Part shown: positions 1 to 7,124 of the stretch, piece by piece | Numbering within the stretch: position 1 is the stretch's first letter | How the letters are laid out: each line of letters opens with the position of its first letter | Assembly (NCBI GenBank): GCA_910587485.1 | Contig: CAJUKN010000020.1 | Coordinates: 1-49,544 of the forward strand | DNA from: an uncultured Lachnospira sp. | GTDB lineage: Bacteria > Bacillota > Clostridia > Lachnospirales > Lachnospiraceae | DNA length: 49,544 nt | Direction of reading: 5' to 3' | The notes under the pieces: generated by a model | What the model was told of the DNA's origin: nothing | Seen by the model: the letters and a program-made list of their open reading frames with translations, nothing else | The model's database searches: none | Translations under genes and position numbers: made by a program

Positions 1-78
1 ATTAATGCTTTGTTTTTCACAACCTATTAGCAAAATTAAATTAAAAATTAAAATTATACATAATATCTTTTTATACAT
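1..78 (-). CDS. lipoprotein, third tandem copy (partial, cut by window edge)
   Basis: Only the first 26 codons are inside the window. They encode the same signal peptide as the copy at 191-1033, beginning MYKKILCIILIF and reaching the lipobox Cys at residue 20 (LLIGC), so the product should be exported and lipid-anchored on the outer face of the membrane. The DNA here is identical to the corresponding part of the next copy. The ribosome binding site GGAGAG lies just upstream. The gene continues beyond position 1, and its middle, where the other two copies differ, cannot be seen. Confidence 0.85.
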   Translation of the reverse strand, partial: MYKKILCIILIFNLILLIGCEKQSIN

Positions 79-190
79 ATTTTTTCTCTCCTAAATTTTA
101 AAAAGTATAATATATTTTTATATACGTATAAATTTAATATTTAGTTTTATACATTTTAATTTTTTATATTTTATTTAATATTATATACAT

Positions 191-1033
191 CTATTTTACC
201 ACTTCATTATTCTCAACATTCAACTTAAATACTTTTGCTCCTGCCAGAAAGGCATTTGCTCTTGCTGAATAAACCATATAAAGGTCATTTAACGCATTTC
301 CTCCAGTAATTACATTTTCATAATGGGTACTTCCACCTTCATTATAATAATCATACTCTTTTACCAACTTAGTAGAAATTGGCGTTCCCATAACAATCTC
401 TTTTTCTTCTCCTGACTGAAACGTTAAATGATTAACTTGCTCTTGATAATCATCAGCAATATCTATAAATCGAAACCCTTCTGCTCGTAAGCAATACGAC
501 AAAAGTTTATCTCTATTTGATTTTATATCAAATATTTTAAAATTCATCGAATTAAATATATACTCCCTATCTGCTTCATTTTTAATTAACAATTTCACAA
601 GCAAAAATACCCGCTCATTACCAAATCTATCAACCATTAATGTCCCATCTTCATTTAAAATATGGCTATTTTCAAATGTTGTATAATATTTATATATATT
701 ATCCACATTATCACTACTCATCATCTCTAAACAATTGAATATATTATCTGTTATAAAAGTATCTTTAACACATGCTGTAAAAACTGTCGTTTTACTAGAA
801 TCTACTAATGCACTTTCCCCTAACTCAACCTTATCAACCTCATTAACAATACTATTATATTTATTATTATTATCGTCTTCATTAATATGAACCTTGTTTG
901 TAGTTGCAGCTTCTGTTGATATAACAGATGTTGTTTCTGGTTCTGTGTTAATATCATTAATGCTTTGTTTTTCACAACCTATTAGCAAAATTAAATTAAA
1001 AATTAAAATTATACATAATATCTTTTTATACAT
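191..1033 (-). CDS. tandem-duplicated lipoprotein, unknown function (copy 2)
   Basis: A 280-residue predicted lipoprotein. Residues 1-20 form a signal peptide with lipobox LLIGC; residues 21-60 are a Ser/Thr/Glu/Asn-rich linker. The rest reads like an extracellular beta-sandwich: the stretch with VFLLVKLLIKNEADREY followed by a FDIKS strand recalls the DUF4352/telokin-like immunoglobulin fold, a resemblance I judge by eye only. The last 66 residues and the first 100 are nearly identical to the copy at 1146-1988, while residues around 101-209 differ at many positions. Ribosome binding site GGAGAG. It sits downstream of the copy at 1146-1988 and of a small secreted protein, probably in one transcript. 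The function is unknown; a binding or immunity role is speculation. Confidence 0.85.
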   Translation of the reverse strand: MYKKILCIILIFNLILLIGCEKQSINDINTEPETTSVISTEAATTNKVHINEDDNNNKYNSIVNEVDKVELGESALVDSSKTTVFTACVKDTFITDNIFNCLEMMSSDNVDNIYKYYTTFENSHILNEDGTLMVDRFGNERVFLLVKLLIKNEADREYIFNSMNFKIFDIKSNRDKLLSYCLRAEGFRFIDIADDYQEQVNHLTFQSGEEKEIVMGTPISTKLVKEYDYYNEGGSTHYENVITGGNALNDLYMVYSARANAFLAGAKVFKLNVENNEVVK

Positions 1034-1145
1034 ATTTTTTCTCTCCTAAATTTTAAAAAGTATAATATATTTTTATATACGTATAAATTTAATATTTAGT
1101 TTTATACATTTTAATTTTTTATATTTTATTTAATATTATATACAT

Positions 1146-1988
1146 CTATTTTACCACTTCATTATTCTCAACATTCAACTTAAATACTTTTGCTCCTGCC
1201 AGAAAGGCATTTGCTCTTGCTGAATAAACCATATAAAGGTCATTTAACGCATTTCCTCCAGTAATTACATTTTCATAATGGGTACTTCCACCTTCATTAT
1301 AATAATCATACTCTTTTACCAACTTAGTAGAAATTGGCGTTCCCATAACAATCTCTTTTTCCTCTCCTGGTTGAAGGGTTAAATGATTAACTTGTGTTTG
1401 ATAATCATCACCAATATCTATAAATCGAAATCCTTCTGCTCGTCTGCAATATGATAAAAAGTTATTCTCATTTGATTTGATATCATATATTTCAAATCCC
1501 ATTGAATTAAATATAAATTCTTTATCTGCTTCATTTTTAATTGACAATTTCACAAGTAAAAATACTCGCTCATTACCAAATCGATCAACTGTTACTGTCC
1601 CATCTTCATTTAAAATATGACTATTTTCAAATGTTGTGTAAAAATTATATATATTATTTACATTATCACTACTCATTATCTCTGAACAATTGAATATATT
1701 ATCTGTTATAAAAGTATCTTTAACACATGCTGTAAAAACTGTCGTTTTACTAGAATCTACTAATGCACTTTCCCCTAACTCAACCTTATCAACCTCATTA
1801 ACAATACTATTATATTTATTATTATTATCGTCTTCATTAATATGAACCTTGTTTGTAGTTGCAGCTTCTGTTGATATAACAGATGTTGTTTCTGGTTCTG
1901 TGTTAATATCATTAATGCTTTGTTTTTCACAACCTATTAGCAAAATTAAATTAAAAATTAAAATTGTACATAATATTCTTTTATACAT
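1146..1988 (-). CDS. tandem-duplicated lipoprotein, unknown function (copy 1)
   Basis: A 280-residue predicted lipoprotein, the first transcribed member of the array. It has a signal peptide (residues 1-20, lipobox LLIGC), a low-complexity linker, and a folded extracellular part with the same layout as the neighbouring copy. Relative to that copy it differs mainly in the centre (for example SIKNEADKEF instead of LIKNEADREY). A strong ribosome binding site, GGAGGAAAT, precedes the ATG; this upstream DNA is not shared with the other copies. The gene begins 76 bases downstream of the secreted-protein gene, with a short hairpin (2009-2040) between. I cannot assign a function. Confidence 0.87.
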   Translation of the reverse strand: MYKRILCTILIFNLILLIGCEKQSINDINTEPETTSVISTEAATTNKVHINEDDNNNKYNSIVNEVDKVELGESALVDSSKTTVFTACVKDTFITDNIFNCSEIMSSDNVNNIYNFYTTFENSHILNEDGTVTVDRFGNERVFLLVKLSIKNEADKEFIFNSMGFEIYDIKSNENNFLSYCRRAEGFRFIDIGDDYQTQVNHLTLQPGEEKEIVMGTPISTKLVKEYDYYNEGGSTHYENVITGGNALNDLYMVYSARANAFLAGAKVFKLNVENNEVVK

Positions 1989-2008
1989 ATTTCCTCCAAA
2001 TAATGAAA

Positions 2009-2040
2009 GGCTATAATTACCTTATAAAGCAACTATAGCC
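2009..2040 (-). terminator. hairpin between secreted-protein gene and lipoprotein array
   Basis: An inverted repeat with arms GGCTATA and TATAGCC (7 bp) and an 18-nt AT-rich loop lies between the stop at 2065 and the lipoprotein start at 1988. The minus-strand RNA continues into a short run of U residues. It may be a weak terminator or a processing/attenuation point that sets the ratio of secreted protein to lipoproteins. This is inferred from the sequence only. Confidence 0.4.
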
Positions 2041-2064
2041 ATTACTCTTTAAAATATAATCATC

Positions 2065-2511
2065 TTAGTCATAACAATTAACATTATCTGGACTCCACCA
2101 GCCTTCATAATAAGCAACATCATATACATTTAATGAAGCTCTAAAATAAGCATAATCTTTTCCATTTGATTTAACTGTATTACTATGATATCTTGTGGTT
2201 CCTTCATAATAATTATAAGCATTACTACACTTTATACTTCCATTTTTAGCATAACCATTACAACCATATATTGTTGCACTATAACCATAATCTGTACCGT
2301 CACAATAGGTACATTTCATATAAGAAGCACTACCATCTTCTTTATCTCTAACTTCTGTTTCACTAGATGAACCATAATCAAAACTAAAATCATATGGTTT
2401 ATCGCCACTATTATTCGCCATTGCAACATTTACTGCGGCTGAACTTATACTAACTGCTGCCATTGTTATTAAGACACCTGTAATAACTTTGCTTACAAGA
2501 TTTTTCTTCAT
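2065..2511 (-). CDS. small secreted cysteine-containing protein, unknown function
   Basis: A 148-residue protein with a clear Sec signal peptide: KK near the start, a hydrophobic stretch to about residue 28 and a probable cleavage after AMA (residue 32). The mature part is about 116 residues, rich in Tyr, Ser, Asn and Gly, with five cysteines (including CTYC, plus Cys near residues 84, 95 and the C-terminal CYD) and an aromatic tail containing GWWSPD. It faintly recalls DUF2712 or lactococcin-972-like small secreted proteins, but I am not confident. Ribosome binding site AGGAGG. It is the first gene ahead of the tandem lipoproteins, which suggests a secreted product and surface partners. Confidence 0.8.
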   Translation of the reverse strand: MKKNLVSKVITGVLITMAAVSISSAAVNVAMANNSGDKPYDFSFDYGSSSETEVRDKEDGSASYMKCTYCDGTDYGYSATIYGCNGYAKNGSIKCSNAYNYYEGTTRYHSNTVKSNGKDYAYFRASLNVYDVAYYEGWWSPDNVNCYD

Positions 2512-2520
2512 TATAATAAA

Positions 2521-2946
2521 CCTCCTATAGTAAATTTTTTAATATACTTTAAGTGGTATTTTTTAATTCTCCTCCTTCCCTTTTACTTATCATCACTACC
2601 ACCATGATAATCAAAATTATATCAATATACAAATAAATAATATTAATTAATATATATTTTTTTTAAAAATATTAACTTATACAATATACATATATTTAAA
2701 AAAAATTAATACATTTTTTATTTCAAATAAATCATATCATATTATTATATATATGTAAATATAATAATTATTTTTTTATATATTTTAATATCTAAATATA
2801 TTTATTTCCTTTATATTGTCAAATATTTTCTTAACTATATATGTAATTTTATATTTTTCAATAAATTTTTAGACAACAAAAAATGACACAAATTTTTACT
2901 TGTCAATAATTTGCGCCATTCCCTATATTAATACTAATCTATATTT
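2521..2946. other. AT-rich intergenic region
   Basis: Between the secreted-protein gene and the small membrane-protein gene. Apart from the terminator hairpin at 2870-2920 I see no convincing gene. On the minus strand a second strong purine-rich site (GGAAGGAGGAG, about 2566-2576) lies in the leader of the secreted-protein gene without a suitably spaced start codon. The rest is very AT-rich and probably contains the promoter of the 2065-2511 gene, which I cannot place with confidence. Confidence 0.6.
2870..2920 (-). terminator. Rho-independent terminator downstream of the 81-residue membrane protein gene
   Basis: On the minus strand the arms AATGGCGCAAATT (2908-2920) and AATTTGTGTCATT (2882-2894) pair over 13 bp with two G-U pairs, loop 13 nt, followed by a U-rich tract (TTTTTTGTTG). 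It begins 27 bases after the stop of the gene at 2947-3192, which supports that gene being transcribed. Confidence 0.75.
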
Positions 2947-3192
2947 TTATGTTACCATATGTACCTCAACATTTTGCCTTTTTCCCACCAATACTGCTAT
3001 AATAACTAACACAATATTCATTGTAATATACATGATACATACAAAATCAATCGTTAGATAATTACTGATACCTGCTGCATCAATATTAGCAAGATTGTTC
3101 CAGCTTATTGGCAAAAGCCATATAAGTGTCAGATTGAGGTCTGCTAATGATATAAGTAAAACAAAAAATGAAACAATCACCACATCTATCAC
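2947..3192 (-). CDS. small membrane protein, unknown function
   Basis: An 81-residue, strongly hydrophobic protein with two predicted membrane segments (about residues 3-30 and 48-69) and a short charged tail (GKRQN). No family recognised. The ribosome binding site is weak: the nearest match, GAGGTT, is about 20 bases upstream and inside a perfect hairpin (3214-3245), so translation could be structure-controlled. A good terminator follows the stop, which argues for a real transcript, but the gene could also be a remnant of a longer membrane protein. Confidence 0.45.
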   Translation of the reverse strand: MIDVVIVSFFVLLISLADLNLTLIWLLPISWNNLANIDAAGISNYLTIDFVCIMYITMNIVLVIIAVLVGKRQNVEVHMVT

Positions 3193-3213
3193 ATTTGTAT
3201 TGGTAATAACATT

Positions 3214-3259
3214 AACCTCATAGCTGTGATAGCAGCTATGAGGTTATGAATAAGTAGCA
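3214..3259. repeat. perfect 13-bp inverted repeat, part of a dispersed repeat
   Basis: AACCTCATAGCTG and CAGCTATGAGGTT (3214-3226, 3233-3245) form a perfect 13-bp stem with a 6-nt loop. Positions 3224-3259 match the minus strand of 29783-29818 at 31 of 36 positions by my alignment, all differences being transitions. A 14-bp perfect palindrome, TAAGTTATAACTTA, follows at 3295-3308. There is no U-run typical of a terminator. The element lies between two minus-strand genes. Confidence 0.7.
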
Positions 3260-3347
3260 TAACAAATTCCAGATATCCGCTTTGACCTATACTATAAGTT
3301 ATAACTTACACTTCATATTTCTAAAATTATGAAAGAATCTGATAATA

Positions 3348-3587
3348 CTACTTTCTCTTATTTTCCTCCTGTTTCTTCCTCCTTTGCGCCCTTTTTTCTT
3401 CTTTAATTTTTATATCTTCAATGCTCTTTTCAATATAAATCTTTCTCTCCTCTTCATTAAGTACTGTGAAATCCTCATAAATTGCAGGCAATCTGTATAA
3501 TGGTGCATCACAAATTTTGCAACTCTTATATAAATGCGTTGAATAACTCTCTCTTTTACATTGTGCACAATAATAAACTTTAATCAT
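3348..3587 (-). CDS. small zinc-ribbon protein, unknown function
   Basis: A 79-residue protein with two CxxC knuckles (CAQC at residues 8-11, CKIC at 23-26), forming a compact zinc ribbon, then a middle segment and a highly charged Lys/Arg/Glu C-terminal helix (about residues 48-79, KEEKRAQRRKKQEENKRK). It has a good ribosome binding site (AAGGAG, 7 bases before ATG). The basic tail could bind nucleic acid or be a coiled coil; neither is shown. No named family recognised. Confidence 0.75.
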   Translation of the reverse strand: MIKVYYCAQCKRESYSTHLYKSCKICDAPLYRLPAIYEDFTVLNEEERKIYIEKSIEDIKIKEEKRAQRRKKQEENKRK

Positions 3588-3923
3588 ATTTTTTTCTCCT
3601 TTGCTGTTTATTTGAAATTATTTTGTTTTCAACTATTTTTCTTAATATGTCAGTCTTTTATTACTGTTTTTCTTCTCTATCATACCCCTTTCTAACCATC
3701 TAAATTAAGATAAAAAATTATCTTGTATCTTTTTGTATATATACACCAATTTTCAACATAAAAATATTATAATATTTTAATTATAACATCGGTCATTATA
3801 TGAAAAATATTAAAAAATTATTATAACCTATAAAAATGCTTTGGATTTTCTTATTTTTATATTGTTGTTTTATTAAAGATATAAAAAAAATTAGTGATAT
3901 ATCTTAACAAATATGGGAACAAA
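3588..3923. other. intergenic region without a recognised gene
   Basis: AT-rich. A perfect small hairpin (AAGATAA, 4-nt loop, TTATCTT) lies at 3707-3724 and another AT hairpin (AAGATATA / TATATCTT) at about 3878-3905, just after the stop of the next minus-strand gene, where it may be a weak terminator. I see no other coding signal. Confidence 0.55.
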
Positions 3924-4343
3924 TTATATATTATTGTTGTCCATTCTCAATGGCAATTTAACTCTTCCTATGTAATTTGATGTCAAAATAAAGGTGCCTT
4001 TTTCCCTTGCACAAAATACTTGCCCATATTGAGAATTGCCTCTATGTCCTTTAACCCATTCTCCATCAATATTGACCTCAAACTGAAGATTTCCACGTAT
4101 TTCAAAGCCTTGAATCGTTACCTTTTTCTTTTGTTCATCAATAATACAAGGTCCTTCATAAACTTTTTCTTCTCCAGACATTTGCGATAAATACATTTGT
4201 AATAACGTTGAAATCTCATATGCAAGATATGGCTTGCCTAGTGGCTCTGTTTTTGCATTTTCACAAAACGCATCAGATAGCTGTGCCATTTTATCATTGG
4301 CAATTCTTAATGTTTCTACTGCTTCATCAACTAATTTACTCAT
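3924..4343 (-). CDS. conserved hypothetical protein, possibly DUF5348-like
   Basis: A 139-residue soluble protein. Residues 1-60 are helical (TLRIANDKMAQLSDAF and a second helix with LLQMYLSQM). Residues 62-139 look like a small beta-barrel (GPCIIDEQKKKVTIQGFEI, then WVKGHRG, FCAREKGTFIL, GRVKLPLRM). This helical head with a beta tail resembles DUF5348-type proteins common on clostridial mobile elements, though the match is by eye and weak. Ribosome binding site AGAAGG. It is transcribed away from the regulator gene at 4605. Confidence 0.7.
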   Translation of the reverse strand: MSKLVDEAVETLRIANDKMAQLSDAFCENAKTEPLGKPYLAYEISTLLQMYLSQMSGEEKVYEGPCIIDEQKKKVTIQGFEIRGNLQFEVNIDGEWVKGHRGNSQYGQVFCAREKGTFILTSNYIGRVKLPLRMDNNNI

Positions 4344-4509
4344 AGTAATTCCTTCTTTCTTTCTAATAAAATGAATACTTTTGTTACTTTTTGTTGGATT
4401 TATACAAAATATTTTTTATTTTTGTACAATCTCATTTTATTTTTTATTTTTTTTCTTATTATAAACCTAATAGATAAAGATTTCCGTTAAAATATGTTGT
4501 TGCTTTTTG

Positions 4510-4538
4510 TTGTAAATTGTTGGTTTCTGTTATATAAT
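4510..4538 (+). promoter_or_regulatory. sigma-A-type promoter for the Spo0A-like regulator
   Basis: TTGTAA at 4510-4515 and TATAAT at 4533-4538 are separated by 17 bases, 66 bases before the start codon at 4605. The pattern fits a vegetative promoter reading into the regulator gene. Confidence 0.65.
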
Positions 4539-4604
4539 GAACAATGAATGTTATACTTCACAAATCATTCTTATATCAAATCAAAATAAAAAAGGATAAA
4601 AGCT

Positions 4605-5384
4605 ATGAGAAACTTATCAATTATAGTTGTTGAAGACGACACTGCTGCTTGTGACCGCTTTGTACAATGTGCAAACGAAATTGAAGAAGTATCTATTGTA
4701 AGTTTAACAAATAGTGCATCAAAAGCTATTGAAAATATACATGACTATCAACCTGACGTAATTATTTTAGATTTAGAATTACACTATGGCAGTGGAACAG
4801 GGTTAGATGTATTAATAGGCTTAAAACAAATGCATCTGCCCACAAAACCATATATCCTAATAACAACGAACAATTCCAGTCAAATTACTTTTGATTATGC
4901 ACGAAGTCTTGGAGCTGACTTTATTATGTCAAAACATCAAGACCATTACTCTGAAACGAAAGTTTTAAATTTTATAGCTATGATGAAAAATTTGATATTT
5001 GCAAAACAAAATTCTACAAAAGAAAATACAAATACAGAAACGCCAAAGCAGAAAGAAAAACGAATGATACGTTGGATTACTTCTGAACTTGATGCAATAG
5101 GGATTAGTCCAAAAGCGGTTGGTTATAAATATTTAATTGATGCTATCTACATGTACAGTGAAGATAACATTTTATTTTTATGCAATAAAATTGGTGAAAT
5201 CTATGGAAAAAGTGAATCGAGCGTTGAACGAGCCATGCAAAACGCTATTCATCGCGCTTGGAAAAAAGCAGATATTGAAGATTTGTTGAAACATTATACC
5301 GCTAAGGTCAGTTCTGAAAAGGGATGCCCAACAATAACAGAATTTATATGTTATTATGCCAATAAACTAAAATATGAATTTTAA
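4605..5384 (+). CDS. Spo0A-like response regulator
   Basis: A 259-residue response regulator. Residues 1-125 are a receiver domain: acidic pair EDD (10-12), phospho-acceptor Asp in IILDLE (about residue 57), Thr/Ser switch in LITTNNS and Lys in MSKH. Residues 150-259 match the Spo0A DNA-binding domain: GYKYLIDAIYM, then the recognition helix SSVERAMQNAIHRAW, then PTITEFICYYANKL, which parallels the PTNSEFIA end of Spo0A. The helix differs from classical Spo0A (VERAIRHAIEVAW), so its target sites may differ from the 0A box. The neighbour is a GHKL kinase, unlike the orphan setting of spo0A, so I read it as a paralogue with its own input. Ribosome binding site AAAGGA. Confidence 0.88.
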   Translation: MRNLSIIVVEDDTAACDRFVQCANEIEEVSIVSLTNSASKAIENIHDYQPDVIILDLELHYGSGTGLDVLIGLKQMHLPTKPYILITTNNSSQITFDYARSLGADFIMSKHQDHYSETKVLNFIAMMKNLIFAKQNSTKENTNTETPKQKEKRMIRWITSELDAIGISPKAVGYKYLIDAIYMYSEDNILFLCNKIGEIYGKSESSVERAMQNAIHRAWKKADIEDLLKHYTAKVSSEKGCPTITEFICYYANKLKYEF

Positions 5385-5416
5385 AAGGAGGGAGGACCTT
5401 TTAAAATTCATATTTT
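5369..5416 (+). terminator. 20-bp perfect hairpin overlapping the regulator stop codon
   Basis: Positions 5369-5388 and 5397-5416 are perfect inverted complements (20 bp), with the purine loop AGGGAGGA at 5389-5396. The TAA stop (5382-5384) is inside the left arm. The right arm runs into an AT-rich tract (TTTTCTATTT), so it may terminate or attenuate transcription between regulator and kinase. The loop is a near-ideal ribosome binding sequence held in a hairpin. Confidence 0.7.
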
Positions 5417-5676
5417 CTATTTAACTCAATTTTTAAGTTGTAACCATTTCAAATATTAATCTAATAATAAAATCCCACATATATAATATCCTCCTTTGCA
5501 TTTTCTAATGCAGATAATAAGGAAGATTGCTATATTTTTATATTTGTTCCTATGGTCTTTTTTTGTTAGTTTTTATTGAAATAATGCAAGAAATATTTTT
5601 TATATTATGTTCATATTTATATATTTTGTTTGACACAAAGTTATCAAATATTTTTTGAATAGAAATGGAGATTCAT

Positions 5677-7095
5677 ATGTTATCATCATATATAAAAATA
5701 TGTTTTATTATATTTTGTAGTTTATTAATTTTTAAAAAAATATTAAAAAAATCATCTTTTAAATATTTGTTTTACGATATATTACTATCTATAAGTTTAT
5801 CCTTTATCTTTTGTATAGTTCTACAATATTTCCCATTTATATATATGATTTTACTAATACTTACATTATTTACATATTGTCGATTGCTTTATAAAATATC
5901 TATAAAAGTCACATTGACAGCCATATGTATATCAATAGCTTTAAGCTATTCTGCTTTTTTAATATCAACAATTCTATTAGCACTTATACTTTATCCTATA
6001 TATATTTTTACTGATAATTTTAATACAATACTAATTATTTGTCATATACTTGCAAGCATCATTCAAATCCTTGTATCTATTAGTGCCTTTAAAATCAAAC
6101 GATTTAAAAGTGGTATGCCATTTTTAAGTCAGCGTGCCTGCAATGATACAGGATTGATAGTCAGCATATTTGTACTGATAATTACAACACTTTACTATTC
6201 TTTTTCAGAACCAAATACTTTATTTGTTATCCTTATGCTTGTCTCCATATTATTATGTATAACGATTGTTATCTGGTGGAGACATAATCTAAATAAAACC
6301 TATTGGGATGCGGTACATAAAAACCAGATTGCTGCACTGGAAACTGAAATTATCAATTTAAAACGAGATAATGATAATCTTTCAAAAATCATTCATAAAG
6401 ATAATAAATTAATACCTGCTATGGTACTATCTGTCAAAGAATTATTAGAAATGAGTATTACACTGGACAATTCTCAATTAAAAGATATGTCTGAATTAAA
6501 AGCAAAAGCTACGAAATTGTTAGAAGAACTGGAAGATATTTCAAAAGAACGCAAAGGCATTATGATAGAGACTGAACATCATTTATATGAATTGCCAAAA
6601 TCCAACCTTATGCGTCTTGATTCTCTTATTAGTTATCTCTACCAACGCTGTATTTTATTTCAAATTCAATTTCAGGCTTTATTTAATATTAATATCAATC
6701 AACTGATGGAATTTATTAATGAACGTGAATTGGATACAATCATTGCTGATTTAATTGAAAATGCAATCTATGCAACGAAAAATCAAGAAAATAAAAAAAT
6801 ATTATTTTGCATTGATTCAAAAGATAATGTATTTTTTATGAATATTTATGATACAGGCGTTCCTTTTAACACTGAAATTATACATAAATTAGGCAAGAAT
6901 AAAGCCACCTCTCATTCTAATGATGGTGGCAGTGGAATTGGTCTTTACAACACGATATCCGTCTGTAAAAAATATAGTTTTAGCTTTATTATTGAGGAAG
7001 CACCCGGATTTGATAACTTCACTAAAAAAATTTCTATTACTTTTGATGATAAAAATCTATTTTTATACAATGGTATTAATATGGCAGCTTCCTAA
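5677..7095 (+). CDS. GHKL-family sensor histidine kinase
   Basis: A membrane histidine kinase of about 472 residues. The N-terminal 215 residues carry roughly six hydrophobic segments. They are followed by a coiled-coil-like stretch with the candidate phospho-His in IIHKDNK, and a C-terminal GHKL ATPase domain with N-box DLIENAIYA, G1 DTGVPFN and G2 GGSGIGLYN. This AgrC-like layout usually senses peptides or membrane ligands. I chose ATG 5677 because GGAG at 5668 is spaced correctly for it; the upstream in-frame ATG (5665) lies in the ribosome binding site. It probably phosphorylates the Spo0A-like regulator just upstream (292-base gap). No agrD/agrB-like genes are visible nearby. Confidence 0.87.
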   Translation: MLSSYIKICFIIFCSLLIFKKILKKSSFKYLFYDILLSISLSFIFCIVLQYFPFIYMILLILTLFTYCRLLYKISIKVTLTAICISIALSYSAFLISTILLALILYPIYIFTDNFNTILIICHILASIIQILVSISAFKIKRFKSGMPFLSQRACNDTGLIVSIFVLIITTLYYSFSEPNTLFVILMLVSILLCITIVIWWRHNLNKTYWDAVHKNQIAALETEIINLKRDNDNLSKIIHKDNKLIPAMVLSVKELLEMSITLDNSQLKDMSELKAKATKLLEELEDISKERKGIMIETEHHLYELPKSNLMRLDSLISYLYQRCILFQIQFQALFNININQLMEFINERELDTIIADLIENAIYATKNQENKKILFCIDSKDNVFFMNIYDTGVPFNTEIIHKLGKNKATSHSNDGGSGIGLYNTISVCKKYSFSFIIEEAPGFDNFTKKISITFDDKNLFLYNGINMAAS

Positions 7096-7113
7096 TTGGA
7101 GGTTGCCATTTTA
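7081..7113 (+). terminator. Rho-independent terminator after the histidine kinase
   Basis: ATGGCAGCTTCC and GGAGGTTGCCAT pair over 12 bp (two G-U) around a TAATT loop and are followed by TTTTA. The stem starts inside the last codons of the kinase gene and the stop codon is in the hairpin. It separates the kinase from the convergent recQ gene. Confidence 0.75.
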
Positions 7114-7124
7114 TCCATCAATTT

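Larger units (their letters stand above)
1..1988 (-). repeat. 955-bp tandem repeat array, at least three units
   Basis: The three lipoprotein start codons end at 78, 1033 and 1988, exactly 955 bases apart, and the AT-rich spacer that follows the first (79-190) recurs at 1034-1145. Each unit holds one lipoprotein gene plus its spacer. The array runs off the left edge. The two full genes are almost identical at both ends but differ through 407-729 versus 1362-1684. The DNA upstream of the first transcribed copy (from 1989) is unrelated to the spacer, so 1988 marks the right end of the array. Confidence 0.95.

Noticed and set aside
2549..2593. A 14-codon ORF (MISKREGGELKNTT) in the leader of the secreted-protein gene, with a weak GGTGG site before it.
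   Set aside because: Too short and with a purine-rich sequence that mimics coding; no signs of conservation can be judged.
5508..5579. A 23-residue hydrophobic ORF between the Spo0A-like gene and the kinase, considered as an AgrD-like peptide.
   Set aside because: No ribosome binding site, no acidic tail, and the DNA looks like ordinary AT-rich leader.
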